In this document: piece after piece, positions 44,502-53,725 of the stretch | Numbering within the stretch: position 1 is the first letter of the stretch | How the letters are laid out: each line of letters opens with the position of its first letter | Source of the DNA: a cf. Phormidesmis sp. LEGE 11477 | GTDB taxonomy: Bacteria; Cyanobacteriota; Cyanobacteriia; Phormidesmidales; Phormidesmidaceae | Reading direction: 5' to 3' | Length of the DNA: 53,725 bases | Assembly: GCF_015207105.1 (NCBI RefSeq) | Contig: NZ_JADEXO010000031.1 | Location: forward strand, 1 to 53,725 | Notes under the pieces: generated by a model | Seen by the model: the letters and a program-made list of their open reading frames with translations, nothing else | Database searches by the model: none | Told to the model about the DNA's origin: nothing | Translations under genes and position numbers: made by a program

Positions 44502-45476
44502 ATGGTAACGACTGAACGCCGGCCAATTCTACTGGATTTTGAGAAGCCACTAGCCGAGTTAGAGTCGCGAATTATTCAGATTCGTGAGCTAGCTGAAGAT
44601 AATGATGTTGACGTGTCTGACCAGATTCATCAGTTAGAATCGCGGGCTCAGCAGCTGCGTCAAGAAATTTTTACGAGTCTGTCTCCGGCTCAGCGCATTC
44701 AGGTGGCTCGGCATCCGCGTCGGCCTAGTACCCTAGATTACATTCAGGCAATTAGCGATGAGTGGGTAGAGCTACACGGCGATCGCAGATCTGGCAAAGA
44801 CGACCTCGCCTTGGTCGGCGGCGTTGCTCGCTTTCAGGGCCGCCCGGTGATGATGATGGGTCATCAGAAAGGGCGTGACACCAAAGATAATGTAGCGCGC
44901 AACTTTGGCATGCCGGTTCCTGGCGGCTATCGCAAGGCCATGCGGCTAATGGAGCATGCCGATCGCTTTGGCATGCCGATTTTTAGCTTTATTGATACGC
45001 CCGGTGCCTGGCCAGGCTTTGAAGCAGAAGAGATGGGTCAGGGCGAGGCGATCGCCTACAACCTACGCGAGATGTTTCGTTTAGATGTGCCTATTATCTG
45101 TACGGTAATTGGTGAAGGTGGCTCTGGTGGTGCTTTGGGCATTGGCGTCGGCGATCGCCTGATGATGTTCGAGCACTCTGTTTACTACGTGGCTAGCCCG
45201 GAAGCCTGCGCGTCTATTTTGTGGAAAGATGCGGCGCGATCGCCTCAGGCTGCTGATGCCCTAAAAGTGACCGCTTGGGATCTTAAAAAGCTTGGCATTT
45301 TAGATCAGCTGCTGCCCGAACCAATCGGCGGTGCCCATGCTGCACCTATTGAAGCCGCAGACACCTTGCAGCAGGCTCTAGCACAAAATCTCAACGCCCT
45401 ATTAGAAATGAGCTCGGAGCAGCGCCGCAACCAGCGCTATGACAAGTTCCGTCAGATTGGCGTGTTTTCTAGCTGA
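44502..45476 (+). CDS. accA: Acetyl-CoA carboxylase carboxyltransferase subunit alpha
   Basis: The 324-residue subunit transfers the carboxyl group to acetyl-CoA in fatty acid synthesis. Conserved blocks are [77 protein letters not shown] and [13 protein letters not shown]. It is the usual third gene after ado and aar and joins fatty acid supply to alkane synthesis. The ATG at 44502 is standard. Confidence 0.97.
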   Translation: MVTTERRPILLDFEKPLAELESRIIQIRELAEDNDVDVSDQIHQLESRAQQLRQEIFTSLSPAQRIQVARHPRRPSTLDYIQAISDEWVELHGDRRSGKDDLALVGGVARFQGRPVMMMGHQKGRDTKDNVARNFGMPVPGGYRKAMRLMEHADRFGMPIFSFIDTPGAWPGFEAEEMGQGEAIAYNLREMFRLDVPIICTVIGEGGSGGALGIGVGDRLMMFEHSVYYVASPEACASILWKDAARSPQAADALKVTAWDLKKLGILDQLLPEPIGGAHAAPIEAADTLQQALAQNLNALLEMSSEQRRNQRYDKFRQIGVFSS

Positions 45477-45604
45477 GGTGTCTTCTGGCTGAGGCTGCGT
45501 TTCCCATTCGGGATGAATAAAGTTAATATTTGTTAATAGTAGTGCTGAACTCTCTCATATTCTGTGGCTAATTACTAAAAGGCAATTAGCTAGCTTTGAA
45601 GCCT

Positions 45605-46366
45605 ATGCCAGCTAGTCGAAAAATCCCACCATCGGATCATTCTGATGGTCACTCTCTAGGCAGTGCTTTAATTACTGGTGCTAGTTCTGGAATAGGGGAA
45701 GCAACAGCCAGAGCATTTGCTCAAGCAGGATTTGACCTGCTGCTAATGGCTCGATCGAAGGGCAAGTTGTTCACTTTGGCTGAAGAGCTAGGTGCTTTGG
45801 GCGTGAAGGCTGAAGGGGTTGCGGTCGACCTAGCCAATTGTGAGAAAGTGAATGCATCAGTGGAGGCTGCGATCGCGCGCTTTGGCCCGGTTGACATTCT
45901 GGTGAACAGTGCGGGTATGGGATATACCGGACCCATAGGCGATATGCCCCTAGCCGATTGGCAGCGGGTGATGGCGCTAAATGTGACTAGCGTTTTTCAG
46001 ATGGTGCAGTCAGTTCTACCAGGGATGCGATCTCGGTCTAGAGGATTAATTATCAACATCGCCTCAATTGCTGCTCAGCAAGCTTTTCCAAACTGGGGCG
46101 CGTATGGCGTCAGCAAGGCAGCGCTGGTGCAACTGTCGAAGGCGATCGCGGCTGAAGAATCTACTAACGGTATTCGAGTGGTCACCCTATCTTCTGGAGC
46201 GGTCAACACGCCCCTTTGGGATACCAACACCGTTCAAGCCAATTTTGATAGGTCGGCTATGCTCGCCCCAGAAACCGTTGCCCAAACCATTTTGCAGACG
46301 GCTTTGCTACCTGCTAATGCAGTCATTTCTCATTTGACCATCACGCCTAGCGTCGGCGCGCTGTAG
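45605..46366 (+). CDS. Short-chain dehydrogenase/reductase
   Basis: From the ATG at 45605 the 253-residue protein has the SDR nucleotide loop ALITGASSGIGEATARAF, NSAGMGYTG, catalytic Ser region NIASIAAQQ, and Tyr-x3-Lys in YGVSKAALV. It is a classical SDR. The TTG start three codons earlier is less likely. Its substrate is unknown; it lies between accA and folE, where many cyanobacteria have an SDR. Confidence 0.9.
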   Translation: MPASRKIPPSDHSDGHSLGSALITGASSGIGEATARAFAQAGFDLLLMARSKGKLFTLAEELGALGVKAEGVAVDLANCEKVNASVEAAIARFGPVDILVNSAGMGYTGPIGDMPLADWQRVMALNVTSVFQMVQSVLPGMRSRSRGLIINIASIAAQQAFPNWGAYGVSKAALVQLSKAIAAEESTNGIRVVTLSSGAVNTPLWDTNTVQANFDRSAMLAPETVAQTILQTALLPANAVISHLTITPSVGAL

Positions 46367-46559
46367 CCTATGAGCGTGACCAGTGACTCATAGCCAGTGA
46401 ACAAGCCATTAATTTGCTTCCTATCGGTGCTGGCCTACAGAAGAACTTCATAGTCGAACTTTATACTCAACTGCTCAGTTCCACTACCTGTTTTTTAGTC
46501 TCGCCACTACTACTACTACCACTACTACTTTCATTTCGGGTTTTAAGAGGACCTTTTCT

Positions 46560-47309
46560 ATGACTACTTCCGACGGGATTTCGAGCATTGATGGCCGCGA
46601 TTTTAGTGAGAGCGTATTGGACAATAGCGCCGCTAATGGCGATAAGCTCTCTAACCATCAGGTGCGTCCCGATCGCCAGACCAAGCACGGCAAAGTCATT
46701 CCTCGTCGCCCTTCTAAGATTAGCCCTGATGAAGATAATGGCCCAATGATGGACGCCGTACGCACCATGCTGCTATCCATCGGAGAAGATCCTGAACGAG
46801 AAGGTCTGCTCAAGACGCCTCATCGCGTCGCTGAAGCTATGCGCTTTCTAACTCAGGGCTATTCCCAGTCATTAGAAACCATTGTCAACGATGCCATTTT
46901 TGATGAAGGCCACAATGAAATGGTGCTAGTGCGCGATATCAACTTTTTCAGCCTGTGCGAGCATCACATGCTGCCTTTTATGGGCCGAGCTCATGTGGCC
47001 TATATCCCCAATCAGCGGGTGGTCGGTTTGAGTAAACTAGCCCGGATTGTAGAGATGTACGCTCGCCGACTGCAGGTGCAAGAGCGCTTGAATCGTCAGA
47101 TTGCTGAAGCCGTACAAGAAGTTCTCGATCCTTTAGGTGTGGCGGTTGTAATGGAGGCGAGCCACATGTGTATGGCTATGCGCGGTGTTCAAAAGCCAGG
47201 GTCTTGGACTGTCACTAGCGCTATGGTCGGCGTATTTGATGAAGACGCGAAGACCCGTGAGGAGTTTTTAAGTTTGATTCGTCATCAGCCTGGATTTGCT
47301 AATTATTAA
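46560..47309 (+). CDS. folE: GTP cyclohydrolase I
   Basis: The enzyme makes 7,8-dihydroneopterin triphosphate for folate and pterin synthesis. The 249-residue sequence has an N-terminal extension of about 60 residues, then [20 protein letters not shown], zinc-binding [20 protein letters not shown] and [26 protein letters not shown] precedes the ATG at 46560. The extension is charged and low in hydrophobic residues, longer than in most bacteria. The gene completes the ado-aar-accA-SDR-folE row. Confidence 0.96.
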   Translation: MTTSDGISSIDGRDFSESVLDNSAANGDKLSNHQVRPDRQTKHGKVIPRRPSKISPDEDNGPMMDAVRTMLLSIGEDPEREGLLKTPHRVAEAMRFLTQGYSQSLETIVNDAIFDEGHNEMVLVRDINFFSLCEHHMLPFMGRAHVAYIPNQRVVGLSKLARIVEMYARRLQVQERLNRQIAEAVQEVLDPLGVAVVMEASHMCMAMRGVQKPGSWTVTSAMVGVFDEDAKTREEFLSLIRHQPGFANY

Positions 47310-47560
47310 AGCTCGCTATCGAGTCTACCTATCTATCGGGGTTAACTACGACTAACTATGGCTGCTACTATCTGCTCTACCGAGGAAAGATATAGCAATG
47401 TTTCGACTCGTTAGGACGCTTGTGGGTCAAGGTTACCTATGGTAGCTAAAGGCTCTTAGCCGACATGGATGTTCTAATCAGCCTGTCAGATGCTATGGCT
47501 TTCTTTTTCGGGAGAGCAGCGATAGAGTTGTGATAGCTGTTTGTATTTGAAATTATTGAT

Positions 47561-48031
47561 ATGACTACTGCGCCTGCTGCTGAGTCTCTTTCAGCCCTTC
47601 AAGATAGTTCTGAAGAAGACATGACTTCTCCTTTAGACGTGATTGAGACAGTGATCTCTAGCCTGGAGCAAGAAGGCACAGCAATGGTGAATCATTCTGA
47701 AGATGGACACCTATGGAAGTTCAAGTACGGTTCGGTGGATGTATATGTGCAGCTTTCGGGTGAAACGGATGACGATACGTTGACGGTCTGGTCACCTGTA
47801 CATCAACTGCCGGTTCAAAACGAGGCTGCTATGATGCGTAAGCTGCTAGAGATGAACTGTGGCAGCACATTTGAAGCCTGTTTTGGCCTACTGGACGATA
47901 GTGTCGTTGTATTTTCAGCGCGGACTCTAATGGATATCAATCCTAGCGAGATTTCTCGTCTGATGACGATTGTGGCTTCTATCGCAGATGACAATGACGA
48001 AGAGCTATTGAAAAACTATCCGGCAGCGTAG
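47561..48031 (+). CDS. YbjN-domain protein
   Basis: The 156-residue protein shows the YbjN pattern: SPLDVIETVISSLEQEG, LWKFKYGSVDVYVQL, LTVWSPVHQLP, MMRKLLEMNCGSTFEACFGL, DSVVVFSARTLMDINPSEIS. YbjN-like folds resemble type III secretion chaperones and the family is linked to stress and motility control in enterobacteria; the cyanobacterial role is unknown. An acidic N-terminal tail of about 20 residues precedes the domain. Confidence 0.82.
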   Translation: MTTAPAAESLSALQDSSEEDMTSPLDVIETVISSLEQEGTAMVNHSEDGHLWKFKYGSVDVYVQLSGETDDDTLTVWSPVHQLPVQNEAAMMRKLLEMNCGSTFEACFGLLDDSVVVFSARTLMDINPSEISRLMTIVASIADDNDEELLKNYPAA

Positions 48032-48052
48032 TCTTTTTGTGGGGCTGTCTAT

Positions 48053-48418
48053 ATGAGCTTTGCTTTTCCTATCTCAGTTATTTTGATAGTTGTTGCAACT
48101 GGAATCTCGCTCGCAAAGCTAGTCTTCCTGCTTCGGCTGCTCATTCGAACCAAGCGAGTTGCTGTACTGGCCTACATGATTTATTTGGTTTCGATAGCAG
48201 CTCTAGGTAATTTTGGAGAAGGGGCGATCGCCAACGTCTTTCCTCCCGTTTCTCAACCAGATGCGTGGCAAGTAAGTATGCTTGCTCTCAATATGTTGAA
48301 CGCATTAGCAGAAACGACTCTCTTCATCTGGCTTTTGTGGCCGTTGTTCAAGCGAACTAATAGAAATGGCTCACGATACCTGGCGAATGATACCGCTGAT
48401 GAGCGCAGCAGGCGCTGA
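48053..48418 (+). CDS. Small membrane protein of unknown function
   Basis: The 121-residue protein has three hydrophobic helices (about 5-27, 38-58 and 74-100) and a basic C-terminal tail. The gene ends 53 bases inside the lipoate ligase-like gene, in another frame. It lies 21 bp after the YbjN-like gene. The reading frame, spacing and helix pattern support a real gene. No family was recognised. Confidence 0.65.
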   Translation: MSFAFPISVILIVVATGISLAKLVFLLRLLIRTKRVAVLAYMIYLVSIAALGNFGEGAIANVFPPVSQPDAWQVSMLALNMLNALAETTLFIWLLWPLFKRTNRNGSRYLANDTADERSRR

Positions 48419-49130
48419 GCAAATGGCGATCGATAGCTGGCTGCTAGATCAGCATGTGAAAGGGCTGCAGCCGCCTTGCTTGCGGTTCTATACATGGCGA
48501 TCGCCCACAATTTCGCTAGGCTATCACCAGCATCAGTTTCCAGACCACTGGAAGAACTTAGAATACAAAGGTCGGTCTGTAGACCTAGTTCGCAGGCCAA
48601 CAGGCGGCAGAGCCGTTCTACACCAAGGTGATCTAACTTACGCTTTGGTGACTTCAGGCTTTAAAAGTTCACGGAAAGAAACGTATCAGCAACTGTGTCA
48701 ATTTTTGATCGAAGGCTGGCGAGACTTAGGCGTGGAGCTTAGCTTCGGCAATGCCAAGCGAGGCTATATCAAGAATCCAAACTGCTTTGGCACGGCCACC
48801 GCTGCTGATCTCGTCATGAACGATGGCTACAAGCTAATTGGTAGCGCTCAAGTCTATCGTGAGGGCTGCGTCTTGCAACATGGCTCTATGCGATTGCAGC
48901 CAGATAGCAAGCTGTATGAAAAAGTCTTTGGCGAGAAAATGCTAACGCCTGACCTCTCAGTCGTCTATCGGAAAGCTAGTGGCTTGGCTCAAATCACAGA
49001 GACTTTGGTGAAAGACGCTATGAAGTGCTTTTGCATCGAGCTAGAGTCTCAGGTTCTAACTCCAATAGATCGGAAAAGCGCTATGACAACCCACCTGTCA
49101 GGATCTCATCAGCACTCAGACCAAAATTAG
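48366..49130 (+). CDS. Lipoate-protein ligase A / biotin-lipoate ligase-fold protein
   Basis: The 254-residue protein has the LplA/LipB fold: [36 protein letters not shown] and [20 protein letters not shown], with the catalytic Lys in KLIGSAQ. It attaches lipoyl or octanoyl groups to carrier domains, or transfers them like LipM. The ATG at 48366 is one of two starts in the same frame (the other at residue 8 or 12) and overlaps the preceding gene by 53 bp. The 3' end overlaps a convergent Uma2 gene by 50 bp. Confidence 0.86.
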   Translation: MAHDTWRMIPLMSAAGAEQMAIDSWLLDQHVKGLQPPCLRFYTWRSPTISLGYHQHQFPDHWKNLEYKGRSVDLVRRPTGGRAVLHQGDLTYALVTSGFKSSRKETYQQLCQFLIEGWRDLGVELSFGNAKRGYIKNPNCFGTATAADLVMNDGYKLIGSAQVYREGCVLQHGSMRLQPDSKLYEKVFGEKMLTPDLSVVYRKASGLAQITETLVKDAMKCFCIELESQVLTPIDRKSAMTTHLSGSHQHSDQN

Positions 49131-49671
49131 TAAGCATAGGCGATCGCAGCTTCTGAGCGCCTCGAAACTTGTTTGACGTATACATTCCGTCTTCTAGAAC
49201 ACAGATAGTGATCATCTCATCTGTCGGATCAACTATCCAATATTCTGGAATGTCACGAACGCTGTATTCTGTCCACTTAGCCTTGTAATCTTCTTTCTTT
49301 GTAGACGGGCTAACCACTTCGACAACGAGCAGCGGCGGTGGCTGATCAAAGCCAATAATCGCTTCTCGGTTGAGAAGCTGTTTTGCTTGTTCTAGTGGCA
49401 GAACAGTAATATCAGGAATTCTAGAAGTATTCAGTCGTCCGCCTCTAGGCGATCGCACCCCAATCGATCCAGAGAATGTTTCGTAAGGCTCATCCAAGTC
49501 AGACAGTACGATAGCAATTTGAGCGGCTAGGAACTTAATAATGAATGCATGTATTCCAGTTCCTAAGCTCATCGCTACCAACTCTCCATTCACCAGCTCA
49601 TAGCGCGTATCAGTACCATCCTCATAAGCAAGATATTCCTCAAAAGTAAGTTTCTGAGTCGTGACCGCCAT
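49081..49671 (-). CDS. Uma2-family (DUF820) endonuclease-fold protein, second copy
   Basis: The 196-residue protein has the Uma2 blocks [40 protein letters not shown], the core [20 protein letters not shown] and [10 protein letters not shown]. The Glu and Lys of the PD-(D/E)xK core are intact. It is only distantly like the copy at 18696-19325. Its last 50 bases overlap the end of the lipoate ligase-like gene on the other strand. Confidence 0.88.
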   Translation of the reverse strand: MAVTTQKLTFEEYLAYEDGTDTRYELVNGELVAMSLGTGIHAFIIKFLAAQIAIVLSDLDEPYETFSGSIGVRSPRGGRLNTSRIPDITVLPLEQAKQLLNREAIIGFDQPPPLLVVEVVSPSTKKEDYKAKWTEYSVRDIPEYWIVDPTDEMITICVLEDGMYTSNKFRGAQKLRSPMLTNFGLSADEILTGGLS

Positions 49672-49728
49672 GGCGCTATTTCATCCTTCTTCGATGTTCG
49701 ACTAATGCCCAGAAGCAGGCTTGTAGCT

Positions 49729-50937
49729 CTAGGCTTTTTCAATAGACTGGACAATCGCCCCTAGCTGCAAGCCTGCTGGGTAGACGCCATCTTGCTTAAT
49801 CTTGGCGATAATCGGCTCAGTGATCGGTAGCTTGAGCGCTCTAGCGACGGCGCGAACGATGTCGCCTCGATCTAAGGTGCCTGCAACCGCATCGGCTGGC
49901 GTCAGCACAGTCAGACGAGAGATTTGCTTGTCTTCTAGGGTCTGAATTGCTTCGGTTAGCGGAGTGTTTTCGTCCACGTGAGGAATTTCTAGCAGGGGGC
50001 GAGCAATGCTGTGCAGATTGCGATATTCCCACTCGCTGCGTTCTACTTGACGCAAGTCTTCGACCGTGACCATGCCTCGATAGCGACCATCAGAAGAGGC
50101 AAAATAAACGGGCGCTGTCTTGTCTTCAAGCAGGTACTCATCGGCAAACTGTCGCAGTGACATGTTGGCATCGAGAACGCGGAAGTCGCGAATGGCCGCA
50201 TCGCCAGTCTTGAGCTTAGCCAGCTCTTCTTGCAGGGTGTTCATCCGGTTGTAGGCACCCGCATTTCGCAAGATGAATAGACCGATGAGCACAGGCCAAA
50301 GGGCGGCAAATAGACTGCCCGTAGAGAAGAAGGCGATCGCACCTAGCAAAAGCCCACTCCAACCCACTACCTGACCAGACTTAGCAGCCCACCTCACACC
50401 TGTAGTTCGGCTATTTGTAGCTTTCCAGACAGCGGCCTTAAAAATCTGTCCGCCGTCTAGAGGGAGCCCCGGTAGCAGATTGAACAAGGCCAATACTAAG
50501 TTGACCTGTGCAACCTCTCTAACGAGTCCATTAGCAACTGGCGGTAAACTACCCGCATTTCCCAAGAGTGTTAGCAGCACAAACAGCGCAATGCTAACGG
50601 CTGGCCCAGCCGCCGCCACCTTGAACGCGCCACCGGGCGTTTTGGATTCGCGCTCGATAGAAGCTACGCCACCAAATAGGAACAGCTTGATCGAATTGAC
50701 CGTGATTCCCTGTGACTGAGCCACTAAACTATGGCCTAGCTCATGCAGCAAAACAGAGCCGAAAAGCAGCATCGCATAGATAAAGCCAACTGCCCACGCG
50801 CCACCTACACCCAAAAGCTCAATCCGGTTGGGATCGCCACCCTGCGAGAGGGTGATAAAAAGCACAATAAAGAACCAGGAGTTGTCGATAAATAGTGGGA
50901 TGTTAAAGAGAGAGCCTACTCGCCAGCCTGTCTGCAT
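49729..50937 (-). CDS. Site-2 protease (M50) with C-terminal CBS domains
   Basis: The 402-residue membrane protein has zinc-binding HELGHSLVAQ near residue 65 and the third ligand in LLPGLPLDGGQIFKA. Six hydrophobic helices fill the first 230 residues. Two CBS domains follow from about residue 240 (ANMSLRQFADEYL and VDENTPLTEAIQTLEDKQIS). Such SpoIVFB-like proteases cleave membrane-bound regulators, and CBS domains may sense adenine nucleotides. The substrate is unknown. Confidence 0.93.
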   Translation of the reverse strand: MQTGWRVGSLFNIPLFIDNSWFFIVLFITLSQGGDPNRIELLGVGGAWAVGFIYAMLLFGSVLLHELGHSLVAQSQGITVNSIKLFLFGGVASIERESKTPGGAFKVAAAGPAVSIALFVLLTLLGNAGSLPPVANGLVREVAQVNLVLALFNLLPGLPLDGGQIFKAAVWKATNSRTTGVRWAAKSGQVVGWSGLLLGAIAFFSTGSLFAALWPVLIGLFILRNAGAYNRMNTLQEELAKLKTGDAAIRDFRVLDANMSLRQFADEYLLEDKTAPVYFASSDGRYRGMVTVEDLRQVERSEWEYRNLHSIARPLLEIPHVDENTPLTEAIQTLEDKQISRLTVLTPADAVAGTLDRGDIVRAVARALKLPITEPIIAKIKQDGVYPAGLQLGAIVQSIEKA

Positions 50938-51199
50938 AATGGAGCGTTTTCCTTCGGTGTGGGTTGTTCGGTATTGGTGAAGAAAGGTTTATGAAACCTG
51001 TTTAGATGCTTCTATTGTACTGAACATGCCGATGGTCTACGGCTGATGCGTTTGGGGATAACCGTCTATCATCCGGGATTCTACTGACCTGCTTATCAGG
51101 CTAGCGCTATAAGCTAAGGGTCATTTTTGGAAAGCACTTTTGAAAAGTCTAGAGGAAAGTCTAGATTGAGTCGTCTGAGAGTTAAAGCCAAGGAAAGCA

Positions 51200-51865
51200 A
51201 TGTTACAGGTGAAGATTTGTGGGATTACCCAAGTAGAGCAAGCGCAGGCGATCGCAAGTCTAGGGGCAACAGCACTTGGCTATATCTGCGTGGCGCGATC
51301 GCCCCGGTATATTTCAGCTGAAAATATCGCTCCGATTGTTGCCACCGTTTCTAGATCCGCCCCCCAGATCGAGCACTTTGGCGTATTCGCAGATGCGCCT
51401 CTTCCACAGATACTCAACGTCACCAAGACAGCGGGTCTAGGCGTCATTCAGCTCCACAGCAACGAGTCGCCAGCCACCTGTCAGCGGCTGCGCGATGTCC
51501 TAAACCAGGCTGATCTGTCTGCTGTGAAGATTGTCAAAGCTATTCGAGTTCGCACCTCTAAAGATCTAGAGACCGCGCTCAGCTACGAAGCCTGTGTCGA
51601 TAGCTTGCTGCTAGACGCCTATCATCCTGAGCAATTAGGGGGCACAGGTGAAACTTTGGACTGGCGATCGCTTCAATCCTTTTCACCAAATCGACCTTGG
51701 TTTTTGGCTGGAGGTCTGAACCCAGGTAATGTTCTGACTGCGCTTACGCAGCTTGCGCCCAACGGCATTGACCTCTCTAGCGGAGTAGAGAGGTCACCAG
51801 GGAACAAGGACTTATCAAAGGTTGCTCAACTATTCGACCAGCTAAGAACATACAACAACACTTAG
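51200..51865 (+). CDS. trpF: Phosphoribosylanthranilate isomerase
   Basis: The TIM-barrel enzyme carries out the third step of tryptophan synthesis. The 221-residue sequence opens with LQVKICGITQVEQA (catalytic Cys), then FGVFADAP, VIQLHSNESPATCQRL, LLLDAYHPEQLGGTGETLDW with the catalytic Asp, FLAGGLNPGN and GIDLSSGVERSPGNKDLSKV. The ATG at 51200 fits the family start. It is convergent with a methyltransferase gene and stands alone rather than in a trp operon, as usual in cyanobacteria. Confidence 0.96.
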   Translation: MLQVKICGITQVEQAQAIASLGATALGYICVARSPRYISAENIAPIVATVSRSAPQIEHFGVFADAPLPQILNVTKTAGLGVIQLHSNESPATCQRLRDVLNQADLSAVKIVKAIRVRTSKDLETALSYEACVDSLLLDAYHPEQLGGTGETLDWRSLQSFSPNRPWFLAGGLNPGNVLTALTQLAPNGIDLSSGVERSPGNKDLSKVAQLFDQLRTYNNT

Positions 51866-51882
51866 CTCGCTAAAACGTCATT

Positions 51883-52956
51883 CTACGCAACTGGCTTGAT
51901 CGCTATCCAGTACTTACTCATGAAGTGAGTAGTCGTGCTCACGTCTGTGAAACCTGCCGACTCTAGACGGGCAACTAGATCGTCACCAATGTAATGACGA
52001 TAGTAGGGCTCATGGAACATGACTGGAAAGTTTTCCATCAGCGGCTCAAACTCAGGCGCGTCGATCTTTTGAATCGAATCGCAGATCACAAAGACACCAC
52101 CGGGCTTAGTCACGCGGAACGCTTCGTCGATGACGTTTTGACGCGCTTCAGCAGGCAGCTCGTGGAAAAGGAAGGTGCTAGTAGTCGCTTCAAAAAACTC
52201 GTCTATGTAGGGAAGCTCTTCGGCATTAGCTTGAATTAACTGCGCTGGAACCCTTCCTTTGATGCCAGATAGGTTTTCGTTGGCCTTGCGTAAATAGGCA
52301 GGTGAGAGATCGACGCCATACAGAGCGGCCTGGGGAATTGCCTGGTTTATCCAGGTCAAACTGTTGCCTGTACCACAGGCAATATCCAGAATTTTGACTG
52401 GCTGCGGTGTTTCACCAATGGGCATCTCCATCTGAGCTAAATGCTGCTTTAGCGGCGCTAGGATACGACGGCGCATGGGAGCGGCGGTGCCGTTGAAGAG
52501 CACTTCAACTTGCAGATCGTACATCTGAGCAGAGCTATCGCTAAAGTAGCCGTCTGTTTGATGATGGAAGTTCTGGGCGTAGTAGCTAGGATATCCGCTG
52601 ATGTCGATACCCTCACTAAAGTCTTGATAGCGCTTTTTAGTAGCTCTGTCCCAAATTTTTGGCAGGTCTAGCCATAGCTCTGGGTAGTAGCGGAAAAAGT
52701 CGTCCCAGCGATTTTCGAAGAGTGCCTGCTTGGGATAGATACCGTCTTCCGCATCTTGCCAGTCTGCTTCTAAAAGGGCGTCGATTCTGCTCTGCATCAG
52801 CAGGAGAAGCTGAGGATCGGGTGGATTAGGCTCTTCTCGCTTTGTGCCAGAAAGGACGTTGAGTAGCTGAGTACTAAGGGTTTTATGAGCAACGCCGAAG
52901 TACTTTTTGCCTTCCTGGAAGGTTTGATATGCGGTCTTTGTAAGTGTGTCTGGCAT
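51883..52956 (-). CDS. Class I SAM-dependent methyltransferase
   Basis: The 357-residue protein has an N-terminal helical region (about 1-150) and a Rossmann methyltransferase core: KILDIACGTGNSLTWI (motif I), LYGVDLSPAYLRKA, ELPYIDEFFEATTSTFLFHE and RVTKPGGVFVICDS. The N-terminal part (FFRYYPELWLDLPKIW, YAQNFHHQTDGYFSD) is typical of a group seen in cyanobacteria with unknown substrate, perhaps a lipid or quinone. It ends 17 bp from trpF, convergent. Confidence 0.87.
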   Translation of the reverse strand: MPDTLTKTAYQTFQEGKKYFGVAHKTLSTQLLNVLSGTKREEPNPPDPQLLLLMQSRIDALLEADWQDAEDGIYPKQALFENRWDDFFRYYPELWLDLPKIWDRATKKRYQDFSEGIDISGYPSYYAQNFHHQTDGYFSDSSAQMYDLQVEVLFNGTAAPMRRRILAPLKQHLAQMEMPIGETPQPVKILDIACGTGNSLTWINQAIPQAALYGVDLSPAYLRKANENLSGIKGRVPAQLIQANAEELPYIDEFFEATTSTFLFHELPAEARQNVIDEAFRVTKPGGVFVICDSIQKIDAPEFEPLMENFPVMFHEPYYRHYIGDDLVARLESAGFTDVSTTTHFMSKYWIAIKPVA

Positions 52957-53097
52957 AGAACTTGCGTTGGCTAATGCTTATTTTTCAGTGAGGAAAGTAC
53001 TCATATTGTAAAAGAATGTTACGAAACCTGCTTGCTTCCATAGTGAGAAATGAGTGGGGAAATAAGGACTTTAAGAAATAGAAACAGTAAGCATGAA

Positions 53098-53124
53098 GAA
53101 AGCCACCTCGTCAGAGATGGCTTT
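53098..53124 (-). terminator. Terminator after glnN
   Basis: On the minus strand AAAGCCATCTC pairs with GAGGTGGCTTT (one G-T pair) around a TGAC loop, 54 bp after the stop. The T-run is weak (TTTCTTC). Confidence 0.65.
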
Positions 53125-53177
53125 GATAGCGTTTCTCGGCTGCATATTGTCCGAAGAGTCTTGTACGGTGAAGCGCC

Positions 53178-53725
53178 TTACTTGATAAAGAGCATCTCTT
53201 CATAGGTGGGCAGCGGCCACAAGTCGTCGGCAATCTCACCTTCGAGAGTATCTGCGGCTTCGCGAACAGCGTTCATCATGTCGCGAATAGTGCCCGCACA
53301 GTAGGCCATGTGCTCTTCGGTAGATCCAAAGTCATGCTTGGCGATCGCACCCTCTAGCTCATTAGCGCCGTCCAACAGCGATTTGGCTAGACCCGCTACC
53401 TTCTCGACCGGCGATTTATCGACGCTGACGCCAATATTGCTGAGATTTGCAACCGCGCCTGCAGCTTCGCTCAGATGACGCATTATCGCTGGGTAGATCA
53501 GCGTCTTGGCCATATCTATGACTAGCTTTGCTTCCACCTCAATAGAAAGGATATATTGCTCGGCGTAGACTTCAAATCGGCTTTCTAGCTCGGTGGGAGA
53601 CAGCACGCCTGTGGTCTTGAACAGCTCTACGACACTGGAATCTTTCAGGTAGGGAAGGGCATCGGCTGTCGTCGGAATATTCAAAAGCCCCCGCTGCTCA
53701 AGCGCCTCTTTGTGCCCCTCATCGG
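53178..53725 (-). CDS. glnN: Type III glutamine synthetase (GlnN), C-terminal part
   Basis: The frame is open to the right edge of the window, so about three quarters of the gene lies outside; the TTG at 53684 is internal. The visible part, from EQRGLLNIPTTADALPYL to the end, is the C-terminal helical region of GSIII, ending in the family motif LPTYEEMLFIK. Long helices with conserved YAEQYILSIEVEAKLV match GlnN. The enzyme makes glutamine from glutamate and ammonia, and in cyanobacteria GlnN is often induced by nitrogen lack. The promoter lies beyond the window. Confidence 0.93.
   Translation of the reverse strand, partial: DEGHKEALEQRGLLNIPTTADALPYLKDSSVVELFKTTGVLSPTELESRFEVYAEQYILSIEVEAKLVIDMAKTLIYPAIMRHLSEAAGAVANLSNIGVSVDKSPVEKVAGLAKSLLDGANELEGAIAKHDFGSTEEHMAYCAGTIRDMMNAVREAADTLEGEIADDLWPLPTYEEMLFIK

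Overview
The window comes from a phycoerythrin-containing cyanobacterium. It carries cpeB-cpeA with a CpeZ-like chaperone gene, the magnesium chelatase gene chlD, petM, ycf39, the alkane pair ado-aar, and a solanesyl-type UbiA for plastoquinone. The cyanobacterial HIP1 octamer GCGATCGC recurs throughout. Gene content and moderate GC suggest a filamentous or unicellular relative of Leptolyngbya or Synechococcus PCC 7335; this placement is inference. No phage, insertion sequence, CRISPR array or rRNA was seen.

Layout. 1-8.2 kb: the end of chlD, a repetitive disordered basic protein, a SyrD/PvdE-type ABC exporter beside an exported beta-lactamase-fold hydrolase, a NarL-type two-component pair with iterons upstream, and a Vat-like acetyltransferase. 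8.2-12 kb: a small aspartic protease, two near-identical cold-type RRM proteins, an EamA exporter and ubiA. 12-17 kb: a NAD operon (pncB-nadD-nrtR-nadE) with a perfect palindrome in front of it and its probable repressor encoded inside it. 17-25 kb: a helicase, a Uma2 nuclease, an RTX metalloprotease, a PAS histidine kinase and sbcD. 25-28.2 kb: cpeZ, cpeA, cpeB and a metallo-beta-lactamase-fold protein. 28.5-35 kb: surE, pheS, small proteins, a DUF72 gene, pdxA, petM and ycf39. 35-39.3 kb: a 23-codon ORF with an ideal Shine-Dalgarno and its own terminator, an SLH/OprB porin, an Rrf2 regulator next to cysK, and tRNA-Phe. 39.4-47.3 kb: small secreted and cytosolic proteins, a DUF4112 protein, then ado-aar-accA-SDR-folE, an arrangement familiar in cyanobacteria. 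47.5-53.7 kb: a YbjN-like protein, a lipoate ligase-like gene, a second Uma2, a site-2 protease with CBS domains, trpF, a methyltransferase, and the C-terminal part of type III glutamine synthetase (glnN).

The most unusual signals are non-coding. Two elements of about 92 bp (8734-8825 on plus, 39016-39108 on minus) share a 34-nt near-palindrome centred on ATGCAT followed by a long-loop hairpin whose arms differ by compensatory changes. Next come the small ORF plus terminator in the 820-bp gap after ycf39, the palindrome of the NAD operon, a 16-bp hairpin between surE and pheS, and many short tandem repeats with a 14-16 nt period in intergenic DNA and in two genes.

All functional names rest on reading motifs and family resemblance by eye. 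No database search, folding or expression data were available.
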